Source: Neolewinella aquimaris | Lineage (GTDB): Bacteria > Bacteroidota > Bacteroidia > Chitinophagales > Saprospiraceae | Reading direction: 5' to 3' | Assembly (NCBI RefSeq): GCF_014197245.1 | Contig: NZ_JACIFF010000002.1 | Location: forward strand, 120,250 to 184,249 | DNA: 64,000 nucleotides | Shown: positions 16,381-25,580 of the stretch, one piece after another | Position numbering within the stretch: position 1 is the stretch's first letter | Layout: the number at the start of each line of letters is the position of its first letter | The notes under the pieces: model-generated | Databases searched by the model: none | What the model was told of the DNA's origin: nothing | Seen by the model: the letters and a program-made list of their open reading frames with translations, nothing else | Made by a program: the position numbers and the translations under genes

Positions 16381-19114
16381 TGAGCTCTACGTAGCCACTT
16401 AACTGTGCCTCGCTCACGGTGATGCCTTCCAGTCTCCGCTCGTAAACCTGACCCACGTAGTAGTAAGTTCCCGATGGCAGGGCGTCTCCGTTGAGGTTGC
16501 TCCCGTCCCAGTTGATCGCGGGATCCTGGGTTTCGAAAACCAGTTGCCCCCACCGGTTAAAGATTTTCAATTCCACCCGCTCGACAAAGCACAGCGCCAG
16601 GGGCTGAAAGATCTCGTTCTGCCCGTCTCCGTTCGGCGTGAAGGCGTTGGGTAACTCGTAGATCGGGCAGTTGGTTACACAAATTCGGTTGCTCGCTTCG
16701 CTCTCGTTTCCGTTGTTGTCTATGGCGGTGATGGTATAGCATCCTACGATTCCGTCCGGCGGAGTATGGTCGATGGTCAGCACGTCGGGACTGTTAATTT
16801 GGTCGACGAGCGCAGGAGCAGTGCTGCTATCGGAAGCAAAGTAAATTCGGTATCCAGCGATGTCGTCGTTCCCGCAGATATCTTCGGGTGACCGCCAACG
16901 CAAGATGTTGAAGAGGTTTTCGGGGATGGTACAATCCACGGCGCGGTCGCATACGCTTTCCACCGTAAGGTCGGGCGGACAGGGTGCCACATTATCCACC
17001 GGGATGACGCACAATTCCTGACTTCGGTTCAGCAGCGGCGATGGAATATCGGTAATGTTGTAGCTGCCGACCGATCGGATGTAGTAACAGTATTCGAGGC
17101 CATTCTGCAATCCCGTATCCGTATAGGTCTGATCCGTTACCGTAGCGACCAATTCAAAAGATGTTGCTCCCGGCAACTGACGGTACACTTCGTACTCCAG
17201 GTTGGTCCAGGGCACTACTTCCGTCCAGTTCAGATCGACTGCCCGGTCGGTGGGCGCGCCGTTCAACCGAACGCTGCTGGCGGGCTGTGCCTCCCCGATC
17301 GGTTCGGTTTCGTTGTTCACGAAGAGTTCGATGCGGTAAGAATAAGCGCTGCCCTCCGTATTGAGTCCGGTATCGGTGAAGCAGGTATCCACCGCCGTGG
17401 CAAAAAAGTCCGTCTGGTAAGTAGCGATCGTCTGGAAAGCAGTAGGGTCAATGGTCTGCCCCGGTGCACGGCTGAGTACGTAGCGATAGGGCCCGGTATT
17501 GGCCACCGTGTCCAGACTGCCGGGATCGGGAAGGATCCAGCACACGTCGATCTCACCATCCGCCGCACTCGTGGAGGTCACGTCGACCCTGGTCAGGAGG
17601 GGAATATCCCGCGCCAGTTGCACGCAGATTTCTTCGGAGGGGATGGACTCGATCTCCTCGAAGATGAGTCCGGTAGTAGCCGTTCGGCGGGCCATCACGG
17701 CCACGACGCGGTAGCAGTACGTGCGCCCCCTGATGACGTCGTCGTCTTCAAAGAAGTACCGCCCGTCGGCCTGGTCCGTAATTTCCGTATCGGTGATCTG
17801 TACGTAGCCCCTGCCCGACAGTCCGGTTTCGCAGGTATCGGGGGTGAAGTTGTTGCTTCCCTCCCGCCTCCAGACGGTAAAACCGAGAAAATCGGGATCC
17901 GGACTGTCCTCACAACGGTACGGACTGGCCCAGGAAACGGTAATGAGTTCCTCCTCGACGGCTGCCTGAACATCGGTCGGCGGCGGCGCGACCACCTTGA
18001 TCGATACGGTACGGAGCGTTGCCAGTCCGGACGGTTGGGGAGGCCCGTTATCCACGGCCCGCAGCACGACGAAGTATTCTTGGTTGCTGATGTCGGCACA
18101 GCTGGTCTGCCACCGGAACGTCTTGCGCACCGGGTCCGCCTGGGGACCGCTCGTGCCGGGCAGGAAAGTGGCGGGATTATCGACCAGCCCGAAGGGCCTG
18201 CCGCTGGCGGAAAGGGTGACCAATTGGTCGGCATCGGTGAGTGGGGCCGTGGCGACGACGTCGAATTCCACGACCTCTCCGGCAACGACGCAAATCTCCT
18301 CGCGGGCAATGTCGATCACGGGAGGCTCATTGAAGCAGTCGTCGACGAACACCTGCATATCGCGTACCACGGTGTCCAGCGGAATGCCGTTGCGGAACGA
18401 CTTAATCAGAAAGGCAAGGTTGTACTCTCCCGGGGCGGAGGGAGAATCCCAGGTGATTTGTCCGGTACGCGGATCGATTTCCAGGCTGCCCGTCGACCCC
18501 GTTACCATGTTGGGTAGGACATAGTTTGCAATCGGAACCCGGGGAGCAAAACTCGGCACCGTAAACTCAAACGCCAAGCTGTCGCCGTCTACGTCGAAGG
18601 CACCGGGGTTGTGCGTCCAGACCGAGCCGATACAGGCGTTGTCAATCGGGTTCTGGGTAAGCTCGGGGGAAGAGTTGCATCCGTTGAGGATCGGATTGAC
18701 CAGCGTAAAGGAAGTAAGTACGCTAAACGGAATGTTGACCGATCCGGGAATGTTGCGGACGTTCCGGACCCGGTTGACATCCTGAAAACTCAGTACGTAG
18801 CGTCCGAAGGCGGAGTACCGGTGGCACAAGGTGTATTCGTTGCGCTGAATGCCCGGGGTGGACGTCGGGATGATGGCCGTCCGCCCGATCATTTCGGTGG
18901 TGCCGTCTCCCCAATCGAGCAGCAGGCTGTCGCGATCGACGTCCGTCTGGGCGGTTTCCGTGTAGGTAATGATGGTCGCGCAGGCGCGCAGCTGATCGTC
19001 CAGGTTGCCACAATCGCCCGCGGCCCGTACGATGATTTCACCGGCCCGGTTGTGGGTGGCGAAGGCAAGCAGGGGCAGGAAGGTAAAAAGGGCAAGTAAG
19101 AGTCGCAGACGCAT
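16367..19114 (-). CDS. large secreted protein with fibronectin type III-like repeats and CHU_C/T9SS type B sorting domain
   Basis: 915 residues with a signal peptide (about 1-19, ending LLAFA). The N-terminal 380 residues are beta-rich with paired Cys ('CGNLDDQLRACATIITY'). The middle has several FN3-like domains ('VDLNWTEVVPWTNLEYEVYRQ'). The last 90 residues are a gliding-motility-type C-terminal domain beginning 'LPNAFTPNGDGQNEIFQPL' and containing 'IFNRWGQLVFETQ' and 'PSGTYYY', the signal for type IX secretion and surface attachment. It is probably a surface adhesin or structural protein. The PorP-family gene about 1.2 kb away on the same strand could be its partner. Confidence 0.88.
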   Translation of the reverse strand: MRLRLLLALFTFLPLLAFATHNRAGEIIVRAAGDCGNLDDQLRACATIITYTETAQTDVDRDSLLLDWGDGTTEMIGRTAIIPTSTPGIQRNEYTLCHRYSAFGRYVLSFQDVNRVRNVRNIPGSVNIPFSVLTSFTLVNPILNGCNSSPELTQNPIDNACIGSVWTHNPGAFDVDGDSLAFEFTVPSFAPRVPIANYVLPNMVTGSTGSLEIDPRTGQITWDSPSAPGEYNLAFLIKSFRNGIPLDTVVRDMQVFVDDCFNEPPVIDIAREEICVVAGEVVEFDVVATAPLTDADQLVTLSASGRPFGLVDNPATFLPGTSGPQADPVRKTFRWQTSCADISNQEYFVVLRAVDNGPPQPSGLATLRTVSIKVVAPPPTDVQAAVEEELITVSWASPYRCEDSPDPDFLGFTVWRREGSNNFTPDTCETGLSGRGYVQITDTEITDQADGRYFFEDDDVIRGRTYCYRVVAVMARRTATTGLIFEEIESIPSEEICVQLARDIPLLTRVDVTSTSAADGEIDVCWILPDPGSLDTVANTGPYRYVLSRAPGQTIDPTAFQTIATYQTDFFATAVDTCFTDTGLNTEGSAYSYRIELFVNNETEPIGEAQPASSVRLNGAPTDRAVDLNWTEVVPWTNLEYEVYRQLPGATSFELVATVTDQTYTDTGLQNGLEYCYYIRSVGSYNITDIPSPLLNRSQELCVIPVDNVAPCPPDLTVESVCDRAVDCTIPENLFNILRWRSPEDICGNDDIAGYRIYFASDSSTAPALVDQINSPDVLTIDHTPPDGIVGCYTITAIDNNGNESEASNRICVTNCPIYELPNAFTPNGDGQNEIFQPLALCFVERVELKIFNRWGQLVFETQDPAINWDGSNLNGDALPSGTYYYVGQVYERRLEGITVSEAQLSGYVELITNR

Positions 19115-19247
19115 GGGCCAATCGGTTGTTCTGGTTACGACAACGGATGCCGCTACCGGAAGTAACGTATAATCAAGGAAATTGCTTGAACCCGTGGCAG
19201 GGGTAAACCCCGAATTGTCTTAGGGCACCCCAATCGGAGAAGAAGCA

Positions 19248-19544
19248 CTAGCTAAGCAGACCCTGCAGTTTCATGGCCAGCCCCATGTCTCCCTTGATTT
19301 TCACCTTGCCGCTCATCATGGCCATCATGGGATTTATCTTGCCGTTCCGCAGCTGATCCAGCACGTCCACCGTGGTCGTGACCGTCGTGTCGGCCTCCTT
19401 GTCTTCGTTGCTTACCCTGGCCTGGTCGCCGGTCATGTCGATGAAGATGACGCCTTCGTCCAGTTGAAGCTTAATGCTCTTACCGAGATTGGGGGCATTG
19501 GCCGCAGCTTTGGTCACGCCGTCGTTGAGTTCCTGAAAGGTCAT
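19248..19544 (-). CDS. SCP2 sterol-binding domain protein
   Basis: 98 residues from the ATG at 19544; the longer frame adds 17 residues from the intergenic side. It is a single compact domain with the SCP2 pattern: an amphipathic first helix (TFQELNDGVTKAAANAPNLG), central strands, and 'GKINPMMAMMSGKVKIKGDM' followed by 'GLAMKLQGLL' at the C-terminus, typical of bacterial SCP2-like lipid carriers. It lacks a signal peptide, so it is cytosolic. A TACCTTGC element on the minus strand at 19567-19560 suggests its own promoter, although the methyltransferase ends only 28 bases upstream. Confidence 0.88.
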   Translation of the reverse strand: MTFQELNDGVTKAAANAPNLGKSIKLQLDEGVIFIDMTGDQARVSNEDKEADTTVTTTVDVLDQLRNGKINPMMAMMSGKVKIKGDMGLAMKLQGLLS

Positions 19545-19572
19545 GTGGTTGGAATTTGCAGCAAGGTAACCC

Positions 19573-20319
19573 TTACCGCTTGTACGGGGCGCCAATTAAG
19601 TACAGGGCGGTAAAAACCTGGAAGGCAGCGTTCACGGTTTTCGCCGCTCCGGGAAGGGCGTTCCGAATAGCTGACTCCAACTGGGCGGGTAGATCCGTAG
19701 CCCCGTAGGCCGTCCGGAGGGCAGTCCGCAACGGTCGCTCGGACAGCAGCATCTCTGCAAGTTCTCCCGGTTTCATGCTCACCGTTATTAGGTCGCACCG
19801 GGATTCTCGATGGCGCAAAACGACGGGTTGCAGATTGTCAAAAGTCACGGTATGATCGTAGCCAGCACTATCCGTTGCCGGCACCCGGACCCCCAGCAGC
19901 CGGTCGGCGAGTTCCGCGGAGGGGGTCAGGAAATCGTAAACGACCACTGCCCCACCCAGACGCCCCACCCGTTCGACCTCCTCCAGCAGTTGCTGCGATT
20001 TACCGTAAAACAGCGAGCCGGCAAAGGTGAGGACGTCGAAACTACCGGCGGGAAAGGGAAGGCGGCGGCCATCGAAAAGCCTGTAGTCTATGCCCTCCGA
20101 TGTTGGGACACGGGCGAGCATTGCCGCACTCGGATCGATGCCCGTCACCCGGTCGCAGTACTCCCGCAGGGCCCGGGTAGAGTGACCCGTTCCGCAGCCG
20201 ATGTCGAGTCCGGAAGCATACCGCCCCTCCAGGCAGCGCCCAAGCAGTAGACCGTGTAGGGGAGGTCGATAGGCCGCGTAGTGCCGGGCAGTGGAGTCGT
20301 CGTAGTCCGGGTCGGCCAC
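19573..20319 (-). CDS. class I SAM-dependent methyltransferase
   Basis: 248 residues, starting at a GTG that touches the alaS stop codon (20320-20322). SAM-binding motif I is 'GLDIGCGTGHSTRAL' near residue 37, followed by the acidic residue in 'VTGIDPSAAML' and motif 'FDVLTFAGSLFYG'. The family is class I, methyltransferase type 11-like. The substrate is unknown. Its position immediately after alaS implies cotranscription from the strong alaS promoter element. Confidence 0.85.
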   Translation of the reverse strand: MADPDYDDSTARHYAAYRPPLHGLLLGRCLEGRYASGLDIGCGTGHSTRALREYCDRVTGIDPSAAMLARVPTSEGIDYRLFDGRRLPFPAGSFDVLTFAGSLFYGKSQQLLEEVERVGRLGGAVVVYDFLTPSAELADRLLGVRVPATDSAGYDHTVTFDNLQPVVLRHRESRCDLITVSMKPGELAEMLLSERPLRTALRTAYGATDLPAQLESAIRNALPGAAKTVNAAFQVFTALYLIGAPYKR

Positions 20320-22962
20320 TTAGGAGGCCGCTAACTTGCCCATCATCTCCCGGGCACCGGCGAGTGCTGCCGGTATTCCCGAAGGGTCCTTTCCGCCCGC
20401 GGTGGCGAAAAAGGGTTGCCCTCCCCCACCCCCGCGGATGTGCTTGGCCAGTTCCCGGATCATTGCTCCCGCGTTCACCGCCCCGTTCTCCTTGCCGGCC
20501 AGTCCCTTGCTGACGGCCAGGGTAAGGAGTGCCTTGCCGTCCGACTCGCTCGCCAGCAGAACAAAGGCGTTGTCGTTTTCTCCGGTCAGCTGGAAGGCCA
20601 GGTTTTTGATGGCGGCGGCGTCCGAAAGCTCGACCCGCTGGGCTAAAAACTGAACGTCGCCGACCGTTTCCATCGCCTGCTGTAAGTCGCCCTTCAAATC
20701 GCCGGCCTGCCTGGCCTGCATCTTTTCGAGCTCTTTCTTCAGACTGCGGTTTTCATCCTGTAGGGTGGCCACCGCTCCGACCGGGTCGCCGGAGTTCTTA
20801 AGCCGCTCGCGTACCTGCTGCAGGGTGTTCAGGCGATCGTTGACGTAATCCTCGGCCGTAAGTGCGGTCACTGCCTCCATCCGCCGAATGCCGGCGGCCA
20901 GGGAGCTTTCGCTGGTGATCTTGAACAGGCCGAGCTCGCCGGTATGCTTGACGTGGGTACCGCCACAGAGCTCCGAACTGAAGTCGGGGTCGAAGGTGAT
21001 GATGCGCACCGTGTCGCCGTACTTCTCCCCGAACAACATCATGGCACCCGACTGACGGGCCTCGGCAATGGGCACGTCGCGCCGTTCCTGCAGCGGAATG
21101 TTCTGGCGGATGCGGGCATTGACTAATTTTTCGATGGCATCCAGCTGTTCGTCGGTCGGCCGCTCGAAGTGACTGAAGTCGAAGCGCAATTTTTCCGTCT
21201 GCACGTCCTGTCCCTTCTGCACGGCGTGCTCGCCGAGTACTTCCCGCAGGGCGGCGTGGAGCAAGTGAGCGGCAGTGTGATTGTTGCTGATGGCCAGGCG
21301 CAGTTCCGGGTGGACGGCAGCATAAACGTCGGCGTCCGGTTCTTCGGGCAGCTTGTTTACTACGTGTACCGTGAGGTCGTTTTCCTTCACCGTACCCAAG
21401 ACTTTAATGGATTCCTCCCCTACCCTGAGCGTGCCGGTGTCGCCGGCCTGTCCGCCACTCTCGCCGTAGAAGGGCGTGCGATCGAGCACCAGTTCGTACT
21501 GCGGCTTGTCCTTCACCTTCACCGTGCGGTACTTCGTGATGCGGGCGCCGGCATCGGACAGCACATCGTAGCCGATGAATACCGAAGGCTCGTCGCTTAG
21601 CACGGTCCAGTCGCCTACCTCCTTGGCGGCATCGCGGCGGCTGCGGTTCTTTTGTTCCTGGAGCGCGCGTTGGAAGCCTGCTTCGTCAACAGTTAGTCCC
21701 TGCTCTTCTGCGAGCAACCGGGTCAGATCGATGGGAAAGCCGAAGGTGTCGTAGAGCTCGAAGGCGTCGTTGCCGTTGATGGTCCCCCCATCCGATTTGA
21801 GGCCGGCAAAGCGACTGAGTCCGTTCTCCAGCGTCTGCAAAAACGACCGCTCTTCACTCTGAATGATCCGGGCGATCTGCTCCTGCTGCCGAGCAAGTTC
21901 CGGAAAAGCTTCGCCCATATCGCGCACCAGCACCGGCATCAACTGGTACATAAAGGGCTCCTTGCGGTCGAGAAAGGAGTAGGCGTAGCGGACGGCACGG
22001 CGTAGGATGCGACGCACCACGTAGCCCGCGCCCCCACTGCCCGGCAGTTGTCCGTCGGCAATGGTGAAGGCCACCGCCCGCAGGTGATCGGCCACCACCC
22101 GCATGGCCATATCGGCCTTCGCGTCGGGTGCGTAGCTGCCGCCGTAGGATTTTCCGGTGAGTCGTTCGATCTCGCCGATGATGGGCGTGAATACGTCGGT
22201 ATCGTAGGTGGCTTCCTTGTTCTGCAGGATCATGCACAGCCGCTCGAAGCCCATGCCGGTATCGACGTGGCGTTCGGGCAGGTTGACGAGGCTGCCGTCG
22301 GCCCGGCGGTTGTACTGGATGAAGACGTTGTTCCAGATCTCGACTACGCCGCTCCCGTCGACGTTTACGCCGTCGCGGCCCGGAGATTTCCTCCGTTCGG
22401 CTTCCGGCCTGGTGTCGACGTGGATTTCGGTGCAGGGGCCGCACGGACCGGTTTCCCCCATTTCCCAAAAGTTGTCCTTCTTGTTGCCGTAGAGGATGCG
22501 CTCCTCGGGCAGGTAGCGCAACCAGAAATTCTTGGCCTCGTCGTCGACGGGGATGTCCTCGTCGGGGGCTCCCTCGAATACGGTGGCGTAGAGGCGGTCG
22601 GGTTCAATGCCGAGGCGGTCGGTGAGCAGTTCCCAGCTCCAGGCGATGGCCTCGTCCTTAAAGTAGTCGCCGAAGCTCCAGTTGCCCAGCATCTCGAACA
22701 TGGTGTGGTGGGTGCCGTCGCGGCCCACGTCGTCGAGGTCGTTGTGTTTTCCGCTGACGCGCATGCACTTCTGGGTGTCCGCGATCCGGCGGCTGACGGG
22801 CGTTTTGTCGCCGAGGAAGTAGTCCTTAAACTGGTTCATGCCCGCGTTGGTGAACATCAGACTGGGGTCGTCCTTGTTGACGATCGGGGCGGAAGGGACC
22901 AGTTTGTGGTTCTTTTCGCGGAAAAATTCCAGAAAGGCACGGCGGATTTCGGTAGCGGTCAT
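20320..22962 (-). CDS. alaS: alanyl-tRNA synthetase
   Basis: 880 residues from the ATG at 22962, normal for AlaS. It has the class II catalytic core ('RRAFLEFFREKNHKLVPSAP', 'LMFTNAGMNQFKDYF', 'NDLDDVGRDGTHHTMFEMLG') and a tRNA-recognition domain. The editing domain carries zinc ligands in 'NNHTAAHLLHAAL' and 'CGGTHVKHTGELG'. The C-terminal oligomerisation/C-Ala domain ends in a Gly-rich 'HIRGGGGGQPFFATAGG'. It charges tRNA-Ala and clears mischarged Ser and Gly. I prefer 22962 to the longer frame because a perfect -7 element sits 4 bases upstream of this ATG. Confidence 0.97.
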   Translation of the reverse strand: MTATEIRRAFLEFFREKNHKLVPSAPIVNKDDPSLMFTNAGMNQFKDYFLGDKTPVSRRIADTQKCMRVSGKHNDLDDVGRDGTHHTMFEMLGNWSFGDYFKDEAIAWSWELLTDRLGIEPDRLYATVFEGAPDEDIPVDDEAKNFWLRYLPEERILYGNKKDNFWEMGETGPCGPCTEIHVDTRPEAERRKSPGRDGVNVDGSGVVEIWNNVFIQYNRRADGSLVNLPERHVDTGMGFERLCMILQNKEATYDTDVFTPIIGEIERLTGKSYGGSYAPDAKADMAMRVVADHLRAVAFTIADGQLPGSGGAGYVVRRILRRAVRYAYSFLDRKEPFMYQLMPVLVRDMGEAFPELARQQEQIARIIQSEERSFLQTLENGLSRFAGLKSDGGTINGNDAFELYDTFGFPIDLTRLLAEEQGLTVDEAGFQRALQEQKNRSRRDAAKEVGDWTVLSDEPSVFIGYDVLSDAGARITKYRTVKVKDKPQYELVLDRTPFYGESGGQAGDTGTLRVGEESIKVLGTVKENDLTVHVVNKLPEEPDADVYAAVHPELRLAISNNHTAAHLLHAALREVLGEHAVQKGQDVQTEKLRFDFSHFERPTDEQLDAIEKLVNARIRQNIPLQERRDVPIAEARQSGAMMLFGEKYGDTVRIITFDPDFSSELCGGTHVKHTGELGLFKITSESSLAAGIRRMEAVTALTAEDYVNDRLNTLQQVRERLKNSGDPVGAVATLQDENRSLKKELEKMQARQAGDLKGDLQQAMETVGDVQFLAQRVELSDAAAIKNLAFQLTGENDNAFVLLASESDGKALLTLAVSKGLAGKENGAVNAGAMIRELAKHIRGGGGGQPFFATAGGKDPSGIPAALAGAREMMGKLAAS

Positions 22963-22966
22963 CGCG

Positions 22967-22974
22967 CAAAGGTA
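22967..22974 (-). promoter_or_regulatory. -7 promoter element TACCTTTG for alaS
   Basis: An exact TAnnTTTG match on the minus strand, with CGCG and then ATG. Transcription would begin at or within a base or two of the start codon, so the alaS message is probably leaderless. Confidence 0.7.
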
Positions 22975-23137
22975 GTATGGCCGGGGGGAGTATGGTAGCG
23001 ACAACCCGCAGCTTCGGGGCGGGGTCGCGGGTGCTGGCTTTTCGGGAAATGCGTTGCTCCTGCGGCCCCGCCCGAACGAGTTTTGCGATCCGACACATTA
23101 GCCTTATTCTGACTACCTCCTTACCGGTTTGCCAAAC

Positions 23138-23145
23138 TACCTTTG
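23138..23145 (+). promoter_or_regulatory. -7 promoter element TACCTTTG for the mreB operon
   Basis: An exact TAnnTTTG match, 47 bases before the mreB ATG at 23193. The predicted leader is about 40 nt. The gap 22975-23137 upstream is GC-rich and carries no ORF that I trust. Confidence 0.6.
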
Positions 23146-23192
23146 CCAACCTGATATCCACGGGACCGCAGCCAGGTCCACAACTTAGGGGA

Positions 23193-24230
23193 ATGCGCTT
23201 TTTGAACTTCTTTAAACAAGAGCTTGCCGTCGATCTCGGCACAGCCAACACACTCATTATACAGAACGGAGAGGTCGTGATCGACGAACCCTCCATCGTA
23301 GCCATCGACCGCAAGTCCGAGGAGACCATCGCGGTCGGCCGCCGGGCCATGCAGATGCACGAGAAGACCCACGAGAACATTCAGACGGTCCGCCCGCTGA
23401 AGGACGGCGTAATTGCTGATTTCCGCGCCGCCGAGCAAATGATCAAGGGGCTGATCGATATGATCGGTCCGCGACGGGCCTTCTTCTCCCACCTCAAGAT
23501 GGTCATCTGCATTCCTTCCGGAATTACCGAAGTGGAAAAGCGCGCCGTCTTTGAAAGTGCCGCCCGCGTCGACGCCAAGGAAACCTACCTCATCTACGAG
23601 CCGATGGCCGCCGCCCTCGGTATCGGATTGGATGTAGAGGAGCCCGTCGGCAACATGATCATCGACATTGGGGGAGGTACCACCGAGATCGCGGTTATTG
23701 CCCTGTCGGGAATCGTGAGCGATCAATCCATCCGCATTGCGGGGGACGAGATGACGCAGAACATCCTGAACTACATGCGCAAGACGCACAACATCCTGAT
23801 CGGCGAGCGTACCGCGGAGCAGATCAAGATCCACGTCGGCAGCGCCCTACCCGAACTGGACGACCCCCCGGCCGATTTTGCCATCAACGGCCGCGACCTG
23901 CTTAACGGCATCCCGCGGCAAATCACGGTCACCTACCAGGAGATCGCCGGCGCCCTCGATGAGGCCATCACCCAGATCGAGGACGCCGTCATTCGCGCCC
24001 TGGAGACCATCCCGCCCGAGCTGGCGAGCGACATCTACTCGACCGGGCTCTACCTCACCGGTGGCGGAGCCATGCTGCGCGGCCTGGACCGCCGCTTGAG
24101 CAAGAAGACCCAACTGCCCGTCCACGTTGCGGAAGACCCCCTGCTGGCGGTCGTGCGCGGCACCAGCAAGGCCTTACAGGACACCAAGCGTTATAAGGCG
24201 ATTTTAGTACCGGCAAGCAGCGTTAGCTAG
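23193..24230 (+). CDS. mreB: rod shape-determining protein MreB
   Basis: 345 residues from the ATG at 23193, the usual MreB length; the longer frame adds non-conserved sequence. The actin-fold phosphate loops 'AVDLGTANTLI' (near residue 12) and 'NMIIDIGGGTTEIAVI' are present, together with 'YEPMAAALG' and the adenosine motif 'LYLTGGGAMLRGLD'. The N-terminal 'MRFLNFFKQE' is the amphipathic membrane-binding helix. It polymerises on the inner membrane and directs lateral wall synthesis. It is the first gene of mreB-mreC-mreD-mrdA; mreC begins at the base after its stop codon. Confidence 0.97.
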   Translation: MRFLNFFKQELAVDLGTANTLIIQNGEVVIDEPSIVAIDRKSEETIAVGRRAMQMHEKTHENIQTVRPLKDGVIADFRAAEQMIKGLIDMIGPRRAFFSHLKMVICIPSGITEVEKRAVFESAARVDAKETYLIYEPMAAALGIGLDVEEPVGNMIIDIGGGTTEIAVIALSGIVSDQSIRIAGDEMTQNILNYMRKTHNILIGERTAEQIKIHVGSALPELDDPPADFAINGRDLLNGIPRQITVTYQEIAGALDEAITQIEDAVIRALETIPPELASDIYSTGLYLTGGGAMLRGLDRRLSKKTQLPVHVAEDPLLAVVRGTSKALQDTKRYKAILVPASSVS

Positions 24231-25049
24231 ATGGGGAGACTGCTGAGACTCATCATCAACAGCGGTGGCTTATTCACCTTTGCCATCCTGGAGTTGGTCT
24301 GTCTCTACCTGATCGTCAACCACAACGATGGCCAGCGGGCCATCTGGATCGAGACGAAGACGGTTTACGGCAGTTACCTCACCCAAAAAGTAAACGAAAA
24401 GCTGGCCTTCCTGGACGTTGCCCGGGAGAACGAGGTACTGCGCCGGGAAAATGCCGCCCTACTTGCCCGCATCCCGGGATCGGAATACGACACTACGGTA
24501 GATACTACTTCGGTGGTAGATTCCGCCTTTCAGCAGCGGTTTACCTACCTGGCCAGCCGCATCGTCAACAAATCGCCGTACAGCCCCTACAATACCCTCA
24601 TCATCGACCGCGGCTCCAACTTGCAGGTAGAGCGCGGACAGGGCGTGGTAACGGACGGCGGGCTGCTGGGCATCATCAGCGAAGTAACGCCGCGACACGC
24701 CCGGGTGATCAGCATCCTTCACGTAGATACTCGTATCAGTGCCGGGCTGGACAACAACGCCTTCGGAACCCTGCGGTGGGACGGAAAAGACCCCCGGCGG
24801 GTAACCATCACCGACATGCCCGACTACGTGCCCGTAGCGCCTAACGATACCGTTTACACGACGGGCTACTCCAACGTCTTCCCGTCGGGGCTACCCATCG
24901 GCATCGTCGAATCCAGTGAGCCGCTGCCCGGTACCGGATCCCAGGATCTTACCGTGGTGTTGCTTAACGACCCCCTTACCGCCTCCAACGGGTACGTGGT
25001 GCGCGACCTCTTCAAGGAGGAGCTGGAACGACTAAACTTAGTGCGATGA
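24231..25049 (+). CDS. mreC: rod shape-determining protein MreC
   Basis: 272 residues: one N-terminal membrane helix (about 12-30, GGLFTFAILELVCLYLIV), a coiled coil (about 55-80, 'LDVARENEVLRRENAALLA'), and a periplasmic beta-rich domain with 'NTLIIDRGSNLQVERGQGV' and 'GLLGIISEV'. This is the standard MreC architecture. It links MreB filaments to wall enzymes. Its end overlaps the mreD start by 4 bases (ATGA), implying translational coupling. Confidence 0.95.
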   Translation: MGRLLRLIINSGGLFTFAILELVCLYLIVNHNDGQRAIWIETKTVYGSYLTQKVNEKLAFLDVARENEVLRRENAALLARIPGSEYDTTVDTTSVVDSAFQQRFTYLASRIVNKSPYSPYNTLIIDRGSNLQVERGQGVVTDGGLLGIISEVTPRHARVISILHVDTRISAGLDNNAFGTLRWDGKDPRRVTITDMPDYVPVAPNDTVYTTGYSNVFPSGLPIGIVESSEPLPGTGSQDLTVVLLNDPLTASNGYVVRDLFKEELERLNLVR

Positions 25050-25570
25050 ATACAGCGGCGGCCATCAATAGCGCGGTCCGGTTCGTGGCACTGCTCATCG
25101 TACAGGTATTCGTATTTAACCAGGTGGCATGGGGCTGGGGCGGAAGGGATTACCTCTTCGTGTTCGTCTATCCCTTGTTCGTGGCCATGTTGCCCCTGCG
25201 TACGCCGCGCCCGGTGGTTATTTTGCTGTCCTTTTTGCTCGGCCTCGGGATTGATTTTTTCAGCGAGACGCTGGGGCTGCACGCCGGTGCGCTGGTCTTT
25301 ACCGCCTACGCCCGGCCGCTTATCCTGCAGCTCGTCCAACCGCGTGACGGCTACAACATAAAGGCCCAACCGACCGTGGCCGATCTCGGCAGCAGCTGGA
25401 TGCTGAGGTACCTGGCGCTGATCTTGATCGTACATCTGCTGGTTTTCTTTTTACTGCAGACCTTTTCCATCTTTTTCTTTACCGATATCGTTCTAAAGAC
25501 CCTGCTGAGTTTTCCGGCCAGTATGCTGGTCGTGGTTATTCTCATCCTTATCTTCAATCCCAAAGCTTAG
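25046..25570 (+). CDS. mreD: rod shape-determining protein MreD-like
   Basis: 174 residues with about five membrane helices (for example 'FVALLIVQVFVFNQVAWGW', 'PVVILLSFLLGLGIDFFSETLG'). MreD is poorly conserved in sequence. The call rests on topology, length and position between mreC, which it overlaps by 4 bases, and mrdA, 10 bases downstream. Confidence 0.88.
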   Translation: MNTAAAINSAVRFVALLIVQVFVFNQVAWGWGGRDYLFVFVYPLFVAMLPLRTPRPVVILLSFLLGLGIDFFSETLGLHAGALVFTAYARPLILQLVQPRDGYNIKAQPTVADLGSSWMLRYLALILIVHLLVFFLLQTFSIFFFTDIVLKTLLSFPASMLVVVILILIFNPKA

Positions 25571-25580
25571 TTGATCTTAC

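Noticed and set aside
22048-22998. 316-codon plus-strand frame
   Set aside because: Antisense to alaS.
23017-23073. 11-bp GC-rich inverted repeat upstream of mreB with a 35-nt loop
   Set aside because: The loop is long and the region is simply G- and C-rich; no T-run or gene ends here, so I do not call a terminator.
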